NCBI GenBank assembly: GCA_018716005.1 | Contig: DVKN01000035.1 | Span: 1 to 6,292, forward strand | Source: Candidatus Scatomorpha stercoravium | GTDB lineage: Bacteria > Bacillota > Clostridia > Oscillospirales > Oscillospiraceae | Length of the DNA stretch: 6,292 nt | Reading direction: 5' to 3' | Shown here: positions 5,463 to 6,292 of the stretch, piece by piece | Layout: every line of letters begins with the position of its first letter | Numbering within the stretch: position 1 is the first letter of the stretch | Position numbers and translations under genes: made by a program | Notes under the pieces: model-generated | Seen by the model: the letters and a program-made list of their open reading frames with translations, nothing else | Database searches by the model: none | Told to the model about the DNA's origin: nothing

Positions 5463-6292
5463 GGTGCTTCACCTCAAAATCCTTCATGTAGTCGGCGAGA
5501 GCCTTCGCGCCCTCGAGCGGCATGGCGTTGTAGAGCGAGGCCCTCATGCCGCCGGTGAGGCGGTGGCCCTTGACGTTCAGGAGCCCGCGCGCGGCGGCGC
5601 CCTTGCAGAATTCGGCGTCCAGGTCCTCGTCGCCGGTACGGAAGGTCACGTTCATCATGCTGCGCGAGCCCCTCTCGGCGTGGGCCTTGTAGAGCCTGGA
5701 GTTGTCCAGCACGTCGTAGATGAGGGCGCTGCGCTCGTGACGGCGGCGGTCCATCTCGGCGACGCCGCCCTCGTTCTCTACCCACTCGAGGACGAGCCCG
5801 AGCATATAGATGCACCAGCAGGGCGGGGTGTTGAGCATGGAGTCCTTCTCTATCATCTTCTGATAGGACATTATCTGCGGCGTCTCGGGGCTCTCATAGC
5901 CGGCGAAGCGCCTGTCGAGCATCACAATCGTGAGGCCGGCGGGGGCGATGTTCTTCTGCGCGCCGGCGTAGATGAGGGCGTAGCGGCCCACGTCCACGGG
6001 ATGGCTCATTATCTCGCTCGACATATCGCAGACGAGCGGGCAGTAGGGCTCGGGGACATAGTTCCAGGCTGTGCCGTAGATGGTGTTGTTGGCGCAGTAG
6101 TGGAGGTAGGCGCTGCGGGGGATGAGGTCGAGCTCGGACTGCTCGGGGATGTGCGAGTAGCCGTTATCCTTGCCGTCGTAGACGATGTGCACGTCGCCGT
6201 ACTTGGCGGCCTCCTTCGCCGCGATGCCGGAGAAGTTGCCGGTGACGACGTATTCGGCCGTGCGGCTGCCGATGAAGTTGAGCGGGACGGCC
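5455..6292 (-). CDS. serC: Phosphoserine aminotransferase, N-terminal part outside window
   Basis: This PLP enzyme transfers an amino group from glutamate to 3-phosphohydroxypyruvate, giving O-phosphoserine. It acts directly after SerA. The frame is open to the right edge: 278 residues are visible, and about 80 N-terminal residues are expected to be missing given a family length near 360. The GTG at 6190-6192 is internal, because codons upstream of it continue the family sequence (AVPLNF...AEYVVTGNFS). The PLP-binding lysine is in YAGAQKNIAPAG (codon 5953-5955). Upstream stand CANNTIYGT and CDMSSEIMSHP, where family members usually have SSD rather than SSE. Near the C-terminus, GHRLTGGMRASLYNA is the characteristic phosphate-binding and closing motif. 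It is the upstream gene of an operon with serA, and its promoter lies outside the window. Identity is secure. Confidence 0.95.
   Translation of the reverse strand, partial: AVPLNFIGSRTAEYVVTGNFSGIAAKEAAKYGDVHIVYDGKDNGYSHIPEQSELDLIPRSAYLHYCANNTIYGTAWNYVPEPYCPLVCDMSSEIMSHPVDVGRYALIYAGAQKNIAPAGLTIVMLDRRFAGYESPETPQIMSYQKMIEKDSMLNTPPCWCIYMLGLVLEWVENEGGVAEMDRRRHERSALIYDVLDNSRLYKAHAERGSRSMMNVTFRTGDEDLDAEFCKGAAARGLLNVKGHRLTGGMRASLYNAMPLEGAKALADYMKDFEVKHRV
5470..5475 (-). promoter_or_regulatory. Ribosome binding site of serA, inside serC
   Basis: GAGGTG on the - strand lies 7 nt before the GTG start of serA, within the last codons of serC. The in-frame ATG six codons downstream (5442-5444) has no such site, so the GTG start is preferred. 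The position implies translational coupling with serC. Confidence 0.7.

Noticed and set aside
4422..5558. A 378-codon open frame opposite serA and the end of serC
   Set aside because: It has the same shadow pattern and crosses the serC-serA junction without any domain signal. serA and serC have clear catalytic motifs.
5455..6192. Treating GTG 6190-6192 as the start of a short SerC
   Set aside because: The frame continues upstream to the window edge with family-matching residues, so the gene is simply truncated by the window.

Overview
The window is GC-rich and almost fully coding. It carries two protein-coding pieces on the + strand (an SLH-domain surface protein tail and glnS) and two operons on the - strand (a TetR-type regulator with a thioredoxin reductase and a thioredoxin, and serC-serA). 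The suggested host is an anaerobic, high-GC member of the Clostridia or a close relative. This rests on S-layer homology domains, a flavin thioredoxin reductase without a recognisable NADPH site (a type described from clostridia), a clostridial-style short SerA with a C-terminal ACT domain, and a bacterial GlnRS. Isoleucine is mostly encoded by ATA despite the high GC content (16 of 25 Ile codons in glnS), which is a useful fingerprint. The taxonomic call is inference only.

Layout. Positions 1-593 hold the C-terminal part of a cell-surface protein with three SLH repeats, cut by the left edge. A strong hairpin at 604-645 separates it from the convergent operon tetR-trxB-trxA (2359 down to 653, - strand). 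That operon starts from a near-consensus promoter (TTGACA, 17 bp, TATGAT) with a perfect GGAACA/TGTTCC inverted repeat at its transcription start, a probable auto-operator. The intergenic region 2360-2560 also contains the divergent glnS promoter (TTGTAA, 17 bp, TATAAT). glnS (2561-4246, +) ends at a second two-way hairpin (4260-4289), which also closes the operon serC-serA (- strand, entering from the right edge). SerA and SerC are the first two enzymes of phosphorylated serine biosynthesis, and their reading frames overlap by 8 nt.

How the genes work together. The most interesting unit is the tetR-trxB-trxA cluster. The reductase keeps its FAD sites and CATC redox centre but has lost the usual NADPH-binding signatures, so reduced ferredoxin or another donor probably feeds electrons to the adjacent WCGPC thioredoxin. 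The regulator has nine cysteines in 183 residues, including a CDC...C cluster just after its DNA-binding helix, so a thiol-sensing switch controlling a thioredoxin system is a plausible hypothesis. I saw no CRISPR array, RNA gene, insertion sequence or defence system. Nothing here amounts to a wholly new system; the novelty lies in the redox cluster.
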